Source: Rugamonas rubra
GTDB lineage: Bacteria > Pseudomonadota > Gammaproteobacteria > Burkholderiales > Burkholderiaceae_D
Direction of reading: 5' to 3'
NCBI RefSeq assembly: GCF_900114705.1
Contig: NZ_FOTW01000008.1
Span: forward strand, 1 to 64,000
DNA: 64,000 nucleotides
The number at the start of each line of letters is the position of its first letter. Positions within the stretch are counted from its first letter, which is position 1. A program made the translations under genes and the position numbers. The notes under the pieces were generated by a model that saw only the letters and a list, made by a program, of their open reading frames with translations, searched no databases and was not told the DNA's origin. Positions 63,885-64,000 of the stretch are shown here, one piece after another.

Positions 63885-64000
63885 CTACTTGGCCTCGCCC
63901 AGGTGCTTCTTGAAGAAGGCTTCGATGTTGCCGTAGACGTGGCGCTGCGGGCCGCGACCGGAGATGCCGTGCTTGGCGCCCGGATAGGTCATCAGCTCGA
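63885..64000 (-). CDS. S9 family (DPP IV/prolyl oligopeptidase) peptidase, C-terminal end (partial)
   Basis: Reading minus from the window edge gives ELMTYPGAKHGISGRGPQRHVYGNIEAFFKKHLGEAK and a TAG stop at 63885-63887. PGAKHGI carries the catalytic His of the Ser-Asp-His triad of S9 peptidases such as dipeptidyl-peptidase IV, and the helix after it is the usual C-terminus. The rest of the gene is outside the window. Confidence 0.85.
   Translation of the reverse strand, partial: ELMTYPGAKHGISGRGPQRHVYGNIEAFFKKHLGEAK

Overview
The window is a GC-rich chromosomal segment from a beta-proteobacterium, most likely family Oxalobacteraceae (Massilia/Duganella/Janthinobacterium group). This rests on gene content and order (rpsP-rimM-trmD-rplS, etfBA plus acyl-CoA dehydrogenase, DUF3579, FliT, FimV-like protein, PEP-CTERM proteins) and on strong G/C at third codon positions. 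The assignment is by recognition of protein families; no database search was possible. No rRNA, tRNA or CRISPR array was found.

Layout. 1-400: the 3' end of an IS605-type TnpB gene with its right-end hairpin. 0.5-12 kb: mostly housekeeping genes (family III CoA-transferase, glycerophosphodiesterase, alaS, TusA-like protein, etfB-etfA-acyl-CoA dehydrogenase), then a cupin, a HicAB toxin-antitoxin pair and a TsdA-like dihaem cytochrome c. 12-19 kb: proline dehydrogenase with an altered substrate motif, envelope proteins, the rpsP-rimM-trmD-rplS operon, a Nudix CoA hydrolase, a CobD-like membrane protein and a DUF3579 protein. 19.5-22.3 kb: a two-domain M16 metallopeptidase.

22.4-40.3 kb is a chitin/N-acetylglucosamine utilisation region. 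A GntR/HutC regulator, a TonB-dependent receptor and a GH18 chitinase sit on one side. On the other is a ten-gene minus-strand operon: GlcNAc kinase, second GntR regulator, nagA, SIS-type glucosamine-6-phosphate deaminase, ABC sugar-binding protein, two permeases, GH3 hexosaminidase, AmpG-like transporter and ABC ATPase. The operon has a near-consensus promoter (TTGACA-17-TATAGT) flanked by TGGTATT-type repeats. The same element forms a perfect inverted repeat upstream of the first GntR gene, so the two halves look like one regulon.

40.5-49.8 kb is a mixed accessory stretch: a head-GIN protein with 16 alternating GSG/GPG rungs, two PEP-CTERM proteins, a decayed LysR gene, an ExeA/GspB pair, mobB and a YjfB-like gene. 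50.2-52.8 kb is a bufferin-type metallophore operon: a BufA1-like precursor, one polypeptide that fuses the MNIO maturase (BufB) to its DUF2063 partner (BufC), and a DoxX membrane protein. 53-64 kb carries fumC, a FimV-like protein, a probable 6S RNA gene with its own promoter, an aminotransferase, fliT, an HDOD protein, a methyltransferase, CsbD, an isolated Hcp gene, a DUF2442 protein and the end of an S9 peptidase.

Two families of short dispersed palindromic repeats (cores GGGTCAGACCC and GTGCCGACATTCGGACAC) recur between genes across the window.
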